Shown here: positions 8,944-20,073 of the stretch, one piece after another
How positions within the stretch are numbered: the first letter of the stretch is position 1
Layout of the letters: each line of letters opens with the position of its first letter
From: Arthrobacter sp. PM3
Lineage (GTDB): Bacteria > Actinomycetota > Actinomycetes > Actinomycetales > Micrococcaceae
Assembly: GCF_003352915.1 (NCBI RefSeq)
Contig: NZ_CP022314.1
Span: forward strand, 3,280,930-3,344,929
DNA: 64,000 nt
Direction: 5' to 3'
Made by a program: the position numbers and the translations under genes
Notes under the pieces: model-generated
The model's database searches: none
What the model was told of the DNA's origin: nothing
The model's input: the letters and a program-made list of their open reading frames with translations, nothing else

Positions 8944-11900
8944 ATGACCCCCTCGAGTTACTTCCGTTTTCCGCATCTGCACGGCGATCTGGTCACCTTC
9001 GTGGCCGAGGACGACGTCTGGATTGCACCCGTGGGTGGGGGCCGCGCCTGGCGCGTTTCCTCCCTTCAACTGCCCGCCCGTAACCCCCGTTTCACGCCCG
9101 ACGGCAAACGCCTGGTGTGGACCGTCATCCAGGGGACCGCCCCGGAGGTGGTCACGGCCAATGTCGACGGCGGCGGGTACCGCCAGCTGAGCTACTTCGG
9201 CCACAGCTCCACCCGGGTCAAGGGATTCACTCCCGACGGCGACGTCCTGGTTACCAGCGCGTTCCGGCAGTCGGACGGCCGGCATACCCATGCCTACAGC
9301 CTCCCGGTCACCGGGGGCTGGGCCCGCGAACTGCCGTTCGGACCGGTGGAGTCGGTGGCGTTCGGCCCGGTCGTCGGCGACGAACGACCCGTCGTGCTCG
9401 CCAGCGTGCTTTCGCGCGAGCCCGCCTGGTGGAAGCGCTACCGCGGCGGCGCGGCCGGCAAGCTGTGGATCGACACCGACGGAAACGGTGAGTACGAAAG
9501 GCTCGTCCCGGAGCTGGACGGCAACCTCACGGACCCCCTGTGGGTTAAGGGCCGGATCGCCTTCCTGTCCGATCACGAGGGCTACGGAAACCTCTACTCA
9601 GTGCTGCCCAACGGCAGCGACCTGCGGCGCCACACGGACCATGAGGACTTCTACGTGCGCCACGCCGCCACCGACGGCGAACGGATCATCTTCGAATCGG
9701 CCGGGGAACTCTGGCTGCTGCCAAACCTCGACGCCGAGGCGGTGCGGCTCGATATCTCCCTGGGCTCGGCCTCGCAGGCGCGCCGTCCTGCCGCGCTGAA
9801 GCCCTCGCGCCATCTCGGTGACGTGGTCCCGGACCGCACCGGCGGGTCAAGCGCCGTCGCCTCCCACGGCACCATCCACTGGCTGCGGCACAAGGACGGG
9901 CCCTCGCGCGTCCTGGAGGCCACCCCGGGGGTCCGGGCGCGGCTGCCGCGTCCCTTCGGCGAGGGCAGGATCGCCTTTGTTGCGGACCACGACGGGGTGG
10001 AAGCCCTCTACCTCAAGGCCATTGCGGCGCCGCTGCCCGGCGCGTCCGCGCACGCCCGGAAAGCGCCCCAGGCCGCCGCGGCGCCGGCAGCCGAGACCCC
10101 CGCTGCCGGCATCCCGCTGCCCCGCCCGGTGTCCGCTGCCGCGCTGACCGGACCGGGAGCACCCCGGGCCGTTGCCGCCGAAACCGGACCGGTGGCCGCC
10201 GCCGGCACTGAAGCAGCCGACGCCGGACCCGGGGCGGGCACCGTTGCACCCGCCGCCGGGCACGGGATGCCGGCCGCAGAGGCCACCCGGATCGACTTCC
10301 CCAAGCCCAGCCGGGCCAGCGCCATCGAGGCCAGCCCGGACGGCCGCTGGCTTGCCGTCGGCACCTCCTTCGGCGAGATCTTCCTGGCCGACACGCAGGC
10401 AGGAACGATGTCCCTGCTCAGCAGCATCGGCGAGGGCAGCATCGACGGCTTCAGCTGGTCCCCGGACTCCGCGTGGCTCGGCTGGTCCGAGCCGGTCACG
10501 TCGTTCGGCTCCCGCAGCCGGCTGCGGATCGCCAGGATCGACGGCGGTGCCCGGACATCGGTCATTGACGTCACCGACGGCCGGTTCCGCGACGAGTCCC
10601 CGTCGTTCACGCCGGACGGGAAGTACCTCGCGTTCCTCTCCAACCGCAGCTTCGACCCGGTCTACGACGGCCACTCGTTCGATCTGTCCTTCCCGAGCCC
10701 GATCAAGCCCTACCTGGTGGCCCTGGCGGCCGACACCCCGTCCCCGTTCGGCCCGAGTGTCGACCTGGAGGAAGAGGCCGTGCAGGGATCCGACGCCGGA
10801 GACGGAGCCGCCGCGAAGCCGGTTCCCGCGGTGCGGGTCGACGCCGAGGGCCTGGCCCACCGCGTCATCGGCGTCCCCGTGCGGCAGGGTAACTACTCGT
10901 CCCTGACTGCCACGGCCGGCGCGCTGCTCTGGCTGGACAGCGAGCTGTCCGGGACCACCGGGGAAGGCCGGGCCAGCCTCGATGACAAGGGCGCCGCGCC
11001 GAGCCTGGTCCGCTACGACCTCGCCAAGCGCCGCACCTCCACCCTCGTGGAGGCGCTGGACAGCTACCGGGTCTCCGGCGACGGCGACAAGGTCGTCTTC
11101 ATCCAGGACAAGCAGATCCGGGTGGCGCCCTCCGGCGCCAAGGCCGATGAGGACTCCGGCCAGCTCGTGAAGGTGGACCTTGGCCGGATCCGGGTGCAGC
11201 TGGACCCGCTCAGCGTGTGGGGCCAGGCCTTCGACGAGGCCTGGCGGCTCCAGCGCGACTTCTTCTGGACCGAGGACATGGCCGGACAGGACTGGGACTC
11301 CGTCCACGCCCGCTACCGTCCCGTGGTGGAACGGCTCGGCTCCCACGATGACCTCGTGGACCTGCTGTGGGAGCTGCACGGCGAACTCGGCACGTCGCAC
11401 GCCTACGTCCGCCCGATGGCCGTCAGCGAGAACGGCAGCAGCCCCCAGGGACGCCTCGGCGCAGACCTCGAGTTCACCGGTGACGGCTGGGAAATCACCC
11501 GGATCCTGGCGGGGGAGTCCTCCGACCCGCTGGCCACCTCCCCGCTGACCCGGCCCGGTGCGGATGTAAAAACGGGCGACGTGCTGCTGGCCGTCGACGG
11601 CGTCGAGCTCACTGAAGCCCTGACCCCCGCGATGCAGCTGGTCGGCGCGGCCGGACGCGCCGTCGAACTGACCGTGCGCAACGGGGCCGGCCACGGAGCC
11701 GCCGCGGGCGCCCAGCGCCGGGTCGCGGTGGTTCCGGTCAAGGACGAGGAGCGCCTGCGCTACCAGGACTGGGTCGCCGGCAACCGGCGGACCGTCCGCG
11801 AAGCCTCCAACGGCACCTTCGGCTACCTGCACATTCCGGACATGATGGCCAACGGCTGGGCCCAGCTGCACCGCGACCTCGACACCGAGACGGCCCTGGA

Positions 11901-12459
11901 CGGGCTAATCGTCGATGTCCGGCGCAACCGCGGCGGCCACACCTCCCAGCTCGTGGCCGAGCTGATCGGCCGCAAGGTCACCGGTTGGAGCATGCCGCGG
12001 GGCGAAAAGCCGCGGACATACCCGCACCACGCACCCCGCGGGCCGGTCATCATCCTGGCCGATGAGTTCGCCGGTTCCGACGGTGACATCATCACGCAGG
12101 TCTCCAAGCTGCGCGGGATCGGGCCCGTCATCGGCACCCGCACCTGGGGCGGCGTCGTCGGAATCGACAACCGTTTCGCGCTGGCCGACGGCACGGGCGT
12201 GACCCAGCCCCGCTACGCCACGTGGTTCGGCGGCGGCGTCGGCTGGGGCGTGGAAAACTTCGGCGTCACCCCGGACATCGAGGTGACCTTCCCGCCGCAT
12301 GCCTACGCCGCCGGCACCGACCCGCAGCTGGAATACGGCATCGGGGCGTTGAAGGAAATGATCCAGGAACTGCCCACGGACCGTCCGCCGCTGCGCGAGG
12401 GCTACCGCCGCGTCCGGCCCGCGCCGCTGCCGGCCCGGCAGCCGGCCGGCAAGGCGTAG
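8944..12459 (+). CDS. Tricorn-type S41 serine peptidase
   Basis: A 1171-aa protein with an N-terminal pair of beta-propellers (WD40/PD40-like, residues ~10-680), a helical C1 region, a PDZ domain (~850-915, VLLAVDGVEL) and a C-terminal S41 catalytic core. H819 in ELGTSHAYV and S1045 in DEFAGSDGD match the catalytic His and Ser-Asp of tricorn protease. Residues ~363-452 form an Ala/Pro/Gly-rich low-complexity insert between or within propellers. ATG 8944 gives the typical tricorn N-terminus (FRFPHLHGDLVTFVAEDDVW). It probably degrades oligopeptides made by the proteasome; pepA and PAC2 genes lie 5-7 kb downstream. A perfect 23-bp hairpin follows the stop. Confidence 0.93.
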   Translation: MTPSSYFRFPHLHGDLVTFVAEDDVWIAPVGGGRAWRVSSLQLPARNPRFTPDGKRLVWTVIQGTAPEVVTANVDGGGYRQLSYFGHSSTRVKGFTPDGDVLVTSAFRQSDGRHTHAYSLPVTGGWARELPFGPVESVAFGPVVGDERPVVLASVLSREPAWWKRYRGGAAGKLWIDTDGNGEYERLVPELDGNLTDPLWVKGRIAFLSDHEGYGNLYSVLPNGSDLRRHTDHEDFYVRHAATDGERIIFESAGELWLLPNLDAEAVRLDISLGSASQARRPAALKPSRHLGDVVPDRTGGSSAVASHGTIHWLRHKDGPSRVLEATPGVRARLPRPFGEGRIAFVADHDGVEALYLKAIAAPLPGASAHARKAPQAAAAPAAETPAAGIPLPRPVSAAALTGPGAPRAVAAETGPVAAAGTEAADAGPGAGTVAPAAGHGMPAAEATRIDFPKPSRASAIEASPDGRWLAVGTSFGEIFLADTQAGTMSLLSSIGEGSIDGFSWSPDSAWLGWSEPVTSFGSRSRLRIARIDGGARTSVIDVTDGRFRDESPSFTPDGKYLAFLSNRSFDPVYDGHSFDLSFPSPIKPYLVALAADTPSPFGPSVDLEEEAVQGSDAGDGAAAKPVPAVRVDAEGLAHRVIGVPVRQGNYSSLTATAGALLWLDSELSGTTGEGRASLDDKGAAPSLVRYDLAKRRTSTLVEALDSYRVSGDGDKVVFIQDKQIRVAPSGAKADEDSGQLVKVDLGRIRVQLDPLSVWGQAFDEAWRLQRDFFWTEDMAGQDWDSVHARYRPVVERLGSHDDLVDLLWELHGELGTSHAYVRPMAVSENGSSPQGRLGADLEFTGDGWEITRILAGESSDPLATSPLTRPGADVKTGDVLLAVDGVELTEALTPAMQLVGAAGRAVELTVRNGAGHGAAAGAQRRVAVVPVKDEERLRYQDWVAGNRRTVREASNGTFGYLHIPDMMANGWAQLHRDLDTETALDGLIVDVRRNRGGHTSQLVAELIGRKVTGWSMPRGEKPRTYPHHAPRGPVIILADEFAGSDGDIITQVSKLRGIGPVIGTRTWGGVVGIDNRFALADGTGVTQPRYATWFGGGVGWGVENFGVTPDIEVTFPPHAYAAGTDPQLEYGIGALKEMIQELPTDRPPLREGYRRVRPAPLPARQPAGKA

Positions 12460-12489
12460 CCCCGGCCCGGAACGCCAAAACGCCGCAAA

Positions 12490-12539
12490 GCAGAAGGCCC
12501 CTTCCTCACCGGTTTCCCGGTGAGGAAGGGGCCTTCTGC
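12490..12539. terminator. Bidirectional intrinsic-type terminator
   Basis: A perfect 23-bp inverted repeat (12490-12512 with 12517-12539) around a 4-base loop sits exactly between the convergent tricorn-type peptidase and osmC genes. There is no T-tract, as is common for actinobacterial terminators. Confidence 0.85.
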
Positions 12540-12559
12540 GTCGCGCGCCGGTGGCCGCC

Positions 12560-12988
12560 TCAGGAGGCGAGCGTGGCGTCCAGGGTGATCTCGATGCCGG
12601 TCAGGGCGGCGGAGACGGGGCAGCCGGTCTTGGCTTCCTCCGCGATGCGCTGGAAGTCGTCGGCGGAAATTCCGGGGACGCGGGCGTTCAGCGTGAGGTG
12701 GCTGCCGGTGATGCCGGTGCCGGGCTGGAAGGTGACGTCGGCCTTGGTGTTGATCTCCTCGGCCGTGCGGCCGGCCTGGGCCAGGGCGTTGCTGAAGGCC
12801 ATGGAGAAGCAGGCGGAGTGGGCGGCGGCGATGAGCTCTTCGGGGCTGGTCTTGCCTTCGGCTGCCTCGGCGCGGGCCTTCCACGTGACGTCGAAGTTGC
12901 CCAGCCCGGAGCTGTCCAGGGTGGTGTTGCCGGCGCCCGTCATCAGGTCGCCATTCCATACAGTGTGTGCGGTGCGTGTTGTTGCCAT
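12560..12988 (-). CDS. OsmC-family peroxiredoxin
   Basis: A 142-aa OsmC/Ohr-family protein that reduces organic hydroperoxides with a pair of cysteines. The first cysteine is in AAHSACFSMAFS (~residue 60) and the second in KTGCPVSAAL (~residue 123); both are present. The C-terminal ...CPVSxAL motif places it in the OsmC rather than the Ohr subgroup. A GAGGAG ribosome-binding site lies about 6 bases before the ATG at 12988; longer in-frame starts lack family similarity. It is monocistronic, ending at the bidirectional hairpin at 12490-12539. Confidence 0.93.
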   Translation of the reverse strand: MATTRTAHTVWNGDLMTGAGNTTLDSSGLGNFDVTWKARAEAAEGKTSPEELIAAAHSACFSMAFSNALAQAGRTAEEINTKADVTFQPGTGITGSHLTLNARVPGISADDFQRIAEEAKTGCPVSAALTGIEITLDATLAS

Positions 12989-13143
12989 GTCCACTCCTCG
13001 ACGTCGTTGTGAATCCGCGATCCCGCCGGTGCGGGACCGCGCCGTGTCCCATCCTAGGGACTCCGTGCCGCCGCCGCACGGGGGTTCCGCTGTCAGAGGA
13101 TTGTGACAGCTGGGGAGGGTGATACGTGGCGTTGGCGTTAACG

Positions 13144-13182
13144 ACGACGGCGCCGCACCCTTGGCGGGTGCGGCGCCGTCGT
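13144..13182 (-). terminator. Terminator hairpin of the small membrane protein gene
   Basis: A perfect 17-bp stem (13144-13160 with 13166-13182) with a 5-base loop lies 21 bp beyond the stop at 13203 on the minus strand. Confidence 0.8.
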
Positions 13183-13202
13183 GGTCACGCCGGGCCGGTG
13201 GG

Positions 13203-13553
13203 CTACTGCCAGAGCGTCGCGATCGCCACGTTGAGCAGTGCCAGGCCGCCGACGCTGTGCGCCAGGCCCTTGCTGACCGGCTCGCCCTTCTTGTACTTGC
13301 GGCTGCCGATGAAGGCGAGGACGGCAACAATCAGGGCAATGACGAACTTGATGCCGAGCTTGGCGTAGTTGGCCTGCATGTCCAGGGCCGGGATCAGTCC
13401 CATCATGGCGATACCGGTGAGCAGCTGCAGCACGGCGCCGTCGAACTGGCGGGGGTGGACGGTGGGCTTCTTCATCTGGCCGATCCAGATGCCGACGATC
13501 ATGGCCGCGCCGACGATGTGCAGGAAGACCAGGATGTCAAAGACGATTTTCAT
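13203..13553 (-). CDS. Small integral membrane protein of unknown function
   Basis: A 116-aa protein with four hydrophobic segments (approximately residues 4-24, 43-58, 66-86 and 97-114) and short charged loops; HxV at residue 12 lies in the first helix. This four-helix layout recurs in uncharacterised actinobacterial membrane proteins annotated only as hypothetical. The gene has its own hairpin terminator downstream and is separated from sucB by another hairpin, so it is probably transcribed alone. No function can be assigned. Confidence 0.78.
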   Translation of the reverse strand: MKIVFDILVFLHIVGAAMIVGIWIGQMKKPTVHPRQFDGAVLQLLTGIAMMGLIPALDMQANYAKLGIKFVIALIVAVLAFIGSRKYKKGEPVSKGLAHSVGGLALLNVAIATLWQ

Positions 13554-13648
13554 GGCAACAGTCTAGCCAGCAGATTCTACGGAGCGTAGTAGGACCCGCC
13601 GGACGCGCAGCCGGGCAATCGGGATGCTTGGAAGCCCGGCAGCGAAAA

Positions 13649-13699
13649 CGGCGGCGGTGCGGGGCCGGTGGTGACCCACCGGTTCCCGCACCGCCGCCG
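13649..13699 (-). terminator. Terminator hairpin of sucB
   Basis: A 15-bp perfect outer stem (13649-13663 with 13685-13699), extended inward by a CCGGTGG/CCACCGG arm, lies 36 bp past the sucB stop on the minus strand. Confidence 0.8.
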
Positions 13700-13734
13700 C
13701 CGTCGGTGTCCTGCGAACCCCCGCTGCCTGGTGG

Positions 13735-15435
13735 CTAGAGGCCGAGGTCGGCTTCGAACGCGCCCTCTTCGAGGCGTGCCTTCAGCGTCTGCAGGAAGCG
13801 TCCCGCGTCCGCGCCGTCCACCAGGCGGTGGTCGTACGTCAGGGAGAGGTACATCATGGAGCGGATAGCCAGCGAGTCATCGCCGTTCTCGTCCGAGACC
13901 ACCACGGCGCGCTTGACGATCGCGCCGGTGCCGAGGATCGCGACCTGCGGCTGGTTGATGATCGGGGTGTCGAACAGGGCGCCCACGGAGCCGATGTTCG
14001 TGATGCTGAACGTGCCGCCGGAGAGCTCGTCCGGGCCGATCTTGCCATTGCGGGTCCGGTCCGCGACGTCCGCGATCTTGCCCGCCAGCCCGGCGAGGTT
14101 GAGGTTGCCGGCGTCTGCGATGACCGGAACCAGCAGGCCCTTGTCCGTGTCCACCGCAATCGCCAGGTGTTCGGCGTTGTGGTAGGTGATCTCCTGCTTG
14201 TCCTCGTCGTAGGAGGCGTTGATCTTCGGGTGCTGCTTCAGGGCCTCGGCAACAGCCTTTGCGATGAAGGGCAGGAAGGTCAGCTTCGAGCCGTTCTGGG
14301 CCTGGAAGGAGTTCTTGGCCTTGGCGCGCAGCTTGGCGACCTTGGTCATGTCGACCTCGTGCACCTGGGTCAGCTGGGTGGAGATGTCCAGCGACTCGCG
14401 CATGCGGCGGGCGATGACCTGGCGGATGCGCGGGGCCTTCTGCACGGTGCCGCGCAGCGAGGACGATGCAGCGGCCGGAGCCGATGCAGCCGGGGCCGAG
14501 GCGGCCGGTGCGGAGGCGGCCGGCGCTGCCTTGGCCTCGGCGGCTGCCAGCACATCCTGCTTGCGGATGCGGCCGCCGACGCCGGTGCCGGTCAGGGACG
14601 CGATGTCGACGCCCTGCTGGTTGGCAAGCTTGCGGACCAAGGGAGTGACGTAGCCGGATTCGGCCGGGGCTTCGGCCTGCGCCGGAGCGGGGGCTGCAGC
14701 CGGTGCCGGGGCCGGTGCCGGAGCGGCGGGGGCTTCCTGCTTCGGTGCTTCCGGTGCGGGGGCCGGTGCCGGAGCGGCGGGCGCTTCCTGCTTCGGTGCT
14801 TCCGGTGCCGGTGCCGGTGCGGCAGCGGGCTCAGCCGCGGCGGGTGCGGCAGCACCGGAACCGATCACGGCCAGGACGGACCCGACCTCGGCCGTCTCGT
14901 CCTCGTTGACGCGGATCTCCTGGAGGGTGCCGGCCACGGGGGAGGGGATCTCGGTGTCGACCTTGTCGGTGGAAACCTCGAGCAGCGGCTCGTCGACCTC
15001 CACGGTGTCACCGATGCTCTTCAGCCAGCGCGTGACGGTGCCTTCGGTGACGCTTTCGCCCAGGGCAGGGAGCGTGACTTCGTGGCCGCCGGCGGCGGGG
15101 GCGGCTGCCGGAGCAGCGGCCTCGGCGGCGGGGGCTTCCTCGGCCGGTGCCGCGGCGGGTGCTTCTTCGGCGGGGGCGCCGGCTGCAGCGGAGCCGTCGC
15201 CGGAGCCGATACGCACCAGCGGGGCGCCGACTTCGGCGGTCTCGTCCTCGGCGACAAGGATTTCCTCGATCACGCCCGCAATCGGAGAGGGGATTTCGGT
15301 GTCTACTTTGTCGGTGGAAACCTCGAGCAGGGGCTCGTCCACCTCTACCCGGTCACCGACCTGCTTGAGCCAGCGGGTGACGGTTCCTTCGGTGACACTC
15401 TCACCGAGGGCGGGCAAGTTAACGGATTCAGACAT
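13735..15435 (-). CDS. sucB: 2-oxoglutarate dehydrogenase E2 (dihydrolipoamide succinyltransferase), two lipoyl domains
   Basis: A 566-aa acyltransferase core of a 2-oxo acid dehydrogenase complex. Two almost identical lipoyl domains carry the lipoylated lysines K43 and K158 (both STDKVD). They are joined by Ala/Pro-rich linkers and followed by the E3-binding domain (~265-300, [15 protein letters not shown]) and the catalytic domain ending in DHRLVDG with H536 and D540. It could also serve the pyruvate complex, as in other Actinobacteria where one E2 is shared. lpdA (E3) lies just upstream on the same strand, and lipA/lipB about 13 kb away make its cofactor. The second linker contains a 51-bp tandem repeat. 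Confidence 0.93.
   Translation of the reverse strand: MSESVNLPALGESVTEGTVTRWLKQVGDRVEVDEPLLEVSTDKVDTEIPSPIAGVIEEILVAEDETAEVGAPLVRIGSGDGSAAAGAPAEEAPAAAPAEEAPAAEAAAPAAAPAAGGHEVTLPALGESVTEGTVTRWLKSIGDTVEVDEPLLEVSTDKVDTEIPSPVAGTLQEIRVNEDETAEVGSVLAVIGSGAAAPAAAEPAAAPAPAPEAPKQEAPAAPAPAPAPEAPKQEAPAAPAPAPAPAAAPAPAQAEAPAESGYVTPLVRKLANQQGVDIASLTGTGVGGRIRKQDVLAAAEAKAAPAASAPAASAPAASAPAAASSSLRGTVQKAPRIRQVIARRMRESLDISTQLTQVHEVDMTKVAKLRAKAKNSFQAQNGSKLTFLPFIAKAVAEALKQHPKINASYDEDKQEITYHNAEHLAIAVDTDKGLLVPVIADAGNLNLAGLAGKIADVADRTRNGKIGPDELSGGTFSITNIGSVGALFDTPIINQPQVAILGTGAIVKRAVVVSDENGDDSLAIRSMMYLSLTYDHRLVDGADAGRFLQTLKARLEEGAFEADLGL
14710..14811 (-). repeat. 51-bp in-frame tandem repeat in the sucB linker
   Basis: Two near-identical 51-bp units (starting at 14710 and 14761) encode 17-residue Ala/Pro linkers of the form [13 protein letters not shown]. 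They lengthen the flexible arm between the second lipoyl domain and the E3-binding domain. Confidence 0.8.
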
Positions 15436-15490
15436 GTCGTCCCCGTTCTCCTTATTGATCTTTAGTGCGGATGATTGCTGCCTTGTTCGA

Positions 15491-15529
15491 GCTTAGTGCA
15501 CCCGGAATTTCGGGCCGGGCGCACTAAGC
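15491..15529. terminator. Hairpin between lpdA and sucB, T-tract on the plus strand
   Basis: GCTTAGTGC pairs with GCACTAAGC, with an inner CCCGG/CCGGG stem and one mismatch. A T6 run follows on the plus strand (15536-15541), although both neighbouring genes are on the minus strand. It may act as an lpdA terminator or attenuator, or stop antisense transcription entering lpdA. The role is uncertain. Confidence 0.5.
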
Positions 15530-15561
15530 CCGGAGTTTTTTCGGTCGTGCCGGCGGAGCTG

Positions 15562-16947
15562 CTAGCCGTGGAGGGGCTTGCCCGCCAGCGCCAGGTGCGC
15601 CTCACCCAGGGATTCGTTCTGGGTCGGGTGGGCGTGAACCAGCTGGGCGACGTCCTCGGGGTAGGCTTCCCAGTTCACGATCAGCTGGGCCTCGCCGATC
15701 TGCTCGCCCATGCGTGCGCCGATCATGTGGACGCCGACGACGGGGCCGTCCTTCTGGCGCACCAGCTTGACGATCCCGCTGGTGCCCAGGATCGAGCTCT
15801 TGCCGTTGCCGGCCAGGTTGTATTCCTGGGTTTCGACCTGGTCGTCGCCGAACTTGGCCTTGGCGGCCTTCTCGGTATAGCCGACCGTCGCGATTTCGGG
15901 CTCGGCGTAGGTGACCTTGGGGATGTTGACGTCCTCGACCACGACCGGCTTGAGGCCGGCGATTTCCTCGGCAACGAAGATGCCCTGCTGGTAGCCGCGG
16001 TGGGCCAGCTGGACGCCGGGGACGATGTCGCCGACGGCGTAGATGTTGCCGACGCCGGTGTGCAGGCGCTCGTTGGTGATGACGAAGCCGCGGTCGATCG
16101 TCAGTCCGGCCTCTTCGTAGCCGAGGTTGGCCGTGACCGGGCCGCGGCCGACGGCCACGAGCAGGAGGTCGGCCTCGAACGTCTTGCCGTCGACGAGGGT
16201 GACCTTGACGCCGTCGTCGTTCTGCTCGACACCCTGGAAGAAGACGCCGGTGGAGAACTTGATGCCGCGCTTCTTGAAGGCGCGCTCGAAGTTCTTGACG
16301 ATGGTCGCGTCCTCGTTCGGGACGAGGGACGGCAGGCCTTCGACGATGGTGACGTCGACGCCGAAGGACTTCCAGACGGAGGCGAATTCAACACCGATGA
16401 CGCCGCCGCCCAGGATGATCGCGCTCTTGGGGATGAAGTCCATGGTGAGGGCTTCGTCGGAGGTGATGACCTTGCCGCCGATTTCCAGGCCCGGCAGCGT
16501 GCGGGAGTAGGAGCCCGTGGCGAGGACGATGTTCTTGCCCTTGTACGCGGTGCCGTTCACGACGATGGTGTCGGCGCCCTGGAGCTTGCCTTCGCCCTCG
16601 ATGACGGTGATGCCCTTCTTGCCCTTGATCAGGCCCTGCAGGCCCTTGAACTTGCCGGCAATGATGCCGTCCTTGTAGGCGTTGACAGCGGTGATGTCGA
16701 TGCCGTCGAGGGTCACGTTGACGCCGTACTTGGCCGAGTCGCGGGCGTGGTCGGCCAGCTCTGCCGAGTGCAGCAGCGCCTTGGTGGGGATACAGCCGTT
16801 GTGCAGGCACGTTCCGCCGAGCTTGGCCTTTTCGATGAGGCCGACGGTGAGGCCAAGCTGGACTGCACGCAGGGCAGTTGCGTAGCCGCCGCTGCCGCCG
16901 CCGAGTACCAGGATGTCGAATTCTTGCGCAGTTGCCTGATCGGCCAC
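15562..16947 (-). CDS. lpdA: Dihydrolipoyl dehydrogenase (E3)
   Basis: A 461-aa flavoprotein disulfide reductase that reoxidises the dihydrolipoyl groups of 2-oxo acid dehydrogenases. The FAD-binding GGGSGGYATA (~residues 15-24), redox disulfide GGTCLHNGCIP (~44-54), NAD-binding GGGVIGVEFASVW (~182-194) and C-terminal HAHPTQNESLGE base/acid pair are all visible. It precedes sucB on the same strand with a 126-bp gap holding a hairpin, so the two may be partly co-transcribed. A dyad resembling an iron box lies ~135 bp upstream of the start. Confidence 0.96.
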   Translation of the reverse strand: MADQATAQEFDILVLGGGSGGYATALRAVQLGLTVGLIEKAKLGGTCLHNGCIPTKALLHSAELADHARDSAKYGVNVTLDGIDITAVNAYKDGIIAGKFKGLQGLIKGKKGITVIEGEGKLQGADTIVVNGTAYKGKNIVLATGSYSRTLPGLEIGGKVITSDEALTMDFIPKSAIILGGGVIGVEFASVWKSFGVDVTIVEGLPSLVPNEDATIVKNFERAFKKRGIKFSTGVFFQGVEQNDDGVKVTLVDGKTFEADLLLVAVGRGPVTANLGYEEAGLTIDRGFVITNERLHTGVGNIYAVGDIVPGVQLAHRGYQQGIFVAEEIAGLKPVVVEDVNIPKVTYAEPEIATVGYTEKAAKAKFGDDQVETQEYNLAGNGKSSILGTSGIVKLVRQKDGPVVGVHMIGARMGEQIGEAQLIVNWEAYPEDVAQLVHAHPTQNESLGEAHLALAGKPLHG

Positions 16948-17156
16948 TTAAACGCTCCCTCGCGTGAACGATGACACGAGAGTACGCATCATCTGGTCTT
17001 GGAACTTGCCTGCCGTGATTATGCCAGCGGGCCGGTTCCCTTTCATTTGTGACTACTTGTTGGGTCTACTTCTTTGAGCCAAGGTTCACCTTAGCGAACC
17101 ACTAATACATGCTCCACCCTGCCGTGGCGTTTGTGGAGCGCTTGTGGCCAGTGTCA

Positions 17157-17202
17157 CGCGGCTTTGTGGCGAGGGCATCAGGGGCCCTGCCACAAAGCCG
17201 CG
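17157..17202 (-). terminator. Terminator hairpin of pepA
   Basis: A perfect 14-bp stem (17157-17170 with 17189-17202) and 18-base loop lie 28 bp past the pepA stop on the minus strand. Confidence 0.75.
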
Positions 17203-17229
17203 TTATTGCCGGTCCGGCGGCCTGTGCGC

Positions 17230-18768
<1,539 letters not shown>

Positions 18769-19107
18769 GAGGACAGTCCTCAATTCTCTGTGATGGTTCT
18801 CGGTGATTTCGGCAGGAACTGCATGTTTGGCGCCCTGCCGCGGTTCCCGGGCCGCCGTCATTCTTGGGACCCAACCCGGTGTCTGCCAGCAAGCCCTGGG
18901 GCCCGTTCCGATCGTAGTCTCTCCGGCGCGCCGGAACTGAATTGAGTGAGACCTGGAGCACACCACCGGCAGGAATTAGCCGGGACGGCCGGGCGTTGTA
19001 CTCTGTGCGGCGCTGGCGCGCCGGTTGTGCTCCGCCGGCCGTGGGCTCCACGGCTGCCGCGCGGTGAGCACCCTGCGGGCCCGCCGCCATTGTGAAAGGA
19101 ATACGCC
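18769..19107. other. Divergent intergenic region pepA / PAC2 gene
   Basis: 339 bp between two divergent genes. It must hold both promoters, but no -35/-10 pair stands out. A GAAAGGA ribosome-binding site (19095-19101) serves the plus-strand gene. No conserved ORF or repeat was seen. Confidence 0.5.
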
Positions 19108-20046
19108 GTGATTGAACGGATTTCCGGCTCCTTGCTGGACGCCCGGTCCCTTTATGTCCGTGACGAGGAGCTGTTTGCCAGCGCCGGGATGCGCGGACTC
19201 AACCTCGTCATGGGGTTCACCGGTTTCGCCGACGCCGGCCACGTGGTGCGCCAGATCAGCGCCGAACTGCTGGACTCCCTCGATTCCGAGCTGATCGCCG
19301 AGTTCGACGCCGACCAGCTCATCGACTACCGGTCCCGGCGCCCGCAGGTCAGCTTCGTCGAGGACCACCTGCAGGACTACCAGGCGCCGATGCTGGCGCT
19401 CCATCGGCTGGTGGATGGCCTGGGCAACCCGTTCCTGCTTCTCTCCGGCTTCGAGCCGGACCTGCAGTGGGAGCGTTTCGCGCGCGCCGTGGTCGGCATC
19501 GTGCAGGAACTCGACGTCAACCTCGTCACGTGGATCCATTCGATCCCGATGCCGGTGCCGCACACCAGGCCGGTCGGCGTCACCGTGCACGGCAACCGCC
19601 CGGACCTGATCGAGGGCATCTCCGTGTGGAAACCCACCGTCGAGGTGCCGGCGGCCGTCGGCCACATCCTGGAGCTGCGGCTGACCGGCGCGGGCCGCAA
19701 CGTTGCCGGCTATGTGATCCACGTGCCCCACTACCTGGCCGAGGCCGAATATCCCACGGCTGCCGTGGCCGGACTCGAATACCTGGGCGCGGCGACGTCC
19801 CTCATGCTGCCCACCGACCGCCTGCGCGAGGCCGGCCGGGAGGTGGGCCGGCAGATCGCCGAACAGATCGAAGCGTCCGAGGAAGTCCAGCAGGTCGTCT
19901 CGCGGCTGGAGACCCGGTACGACGAAAAAGCCGAGGGAACCGTGCGGCGTTCGCTCCTTGCCGATGAAAACGACCAGATCCCCAACGCCGATGCCCTCGG
20001 CGCCGCCGTCGAGGCCTATCTGGCCCGTAAAGAACCCGGCGAATAA
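19108..20046 (+). CDS. PAC2-family protein (proteasome assembly chaperone fold)
   Basis: A 312-aa protein with the PAC2 signature: NLVMGFTGFADAGHVVRQ near residues 30-47, DADQLIDYRSRRP at ~71-83, and a C-terminal helical part with an acidic segment. The family is related in fold to eukaryotic proteasome assembly chaperone 2 and is common in proteasome-bearing Actinobacteria, but its bacterial function is unproven. The GTG start at 19108 follows GAAAGGA by 6 bases. It lies next to pepA, divergent, and 27 bp upstream of an MFS transporter on the same strand. Confidence 0.88.
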   Translation: MIERISGSLLDARSLYVRDEELFASAGMRGLNLVMGFTGFADAGHVVRQISAELLDSLDSELIAEFDADQLIDYRSRRPQVSFVEDHLQDYQAPMLALHRLVDGLGNPFLLLSGFEPDLQWERFARAVVGIVQELDVNLVTWIHSIPMPVPHTRPVGVTVHGNRPDLIEGISVWKPTVEVPAAVGHILELRLTGAGRNVAGYVIHVPHYLAEAEYPTAAVAGLEYLGAATSLMLPTDRLREAGREVGRQIAEQIEASEEVQQVVSRLETRYDEKAEGTVRRSLLADENDQIPNADALGAAVEAYLARKEPGE

Positions 20047-20073
20047 ATACTATTTGTTGACCGTGCGGGCATA

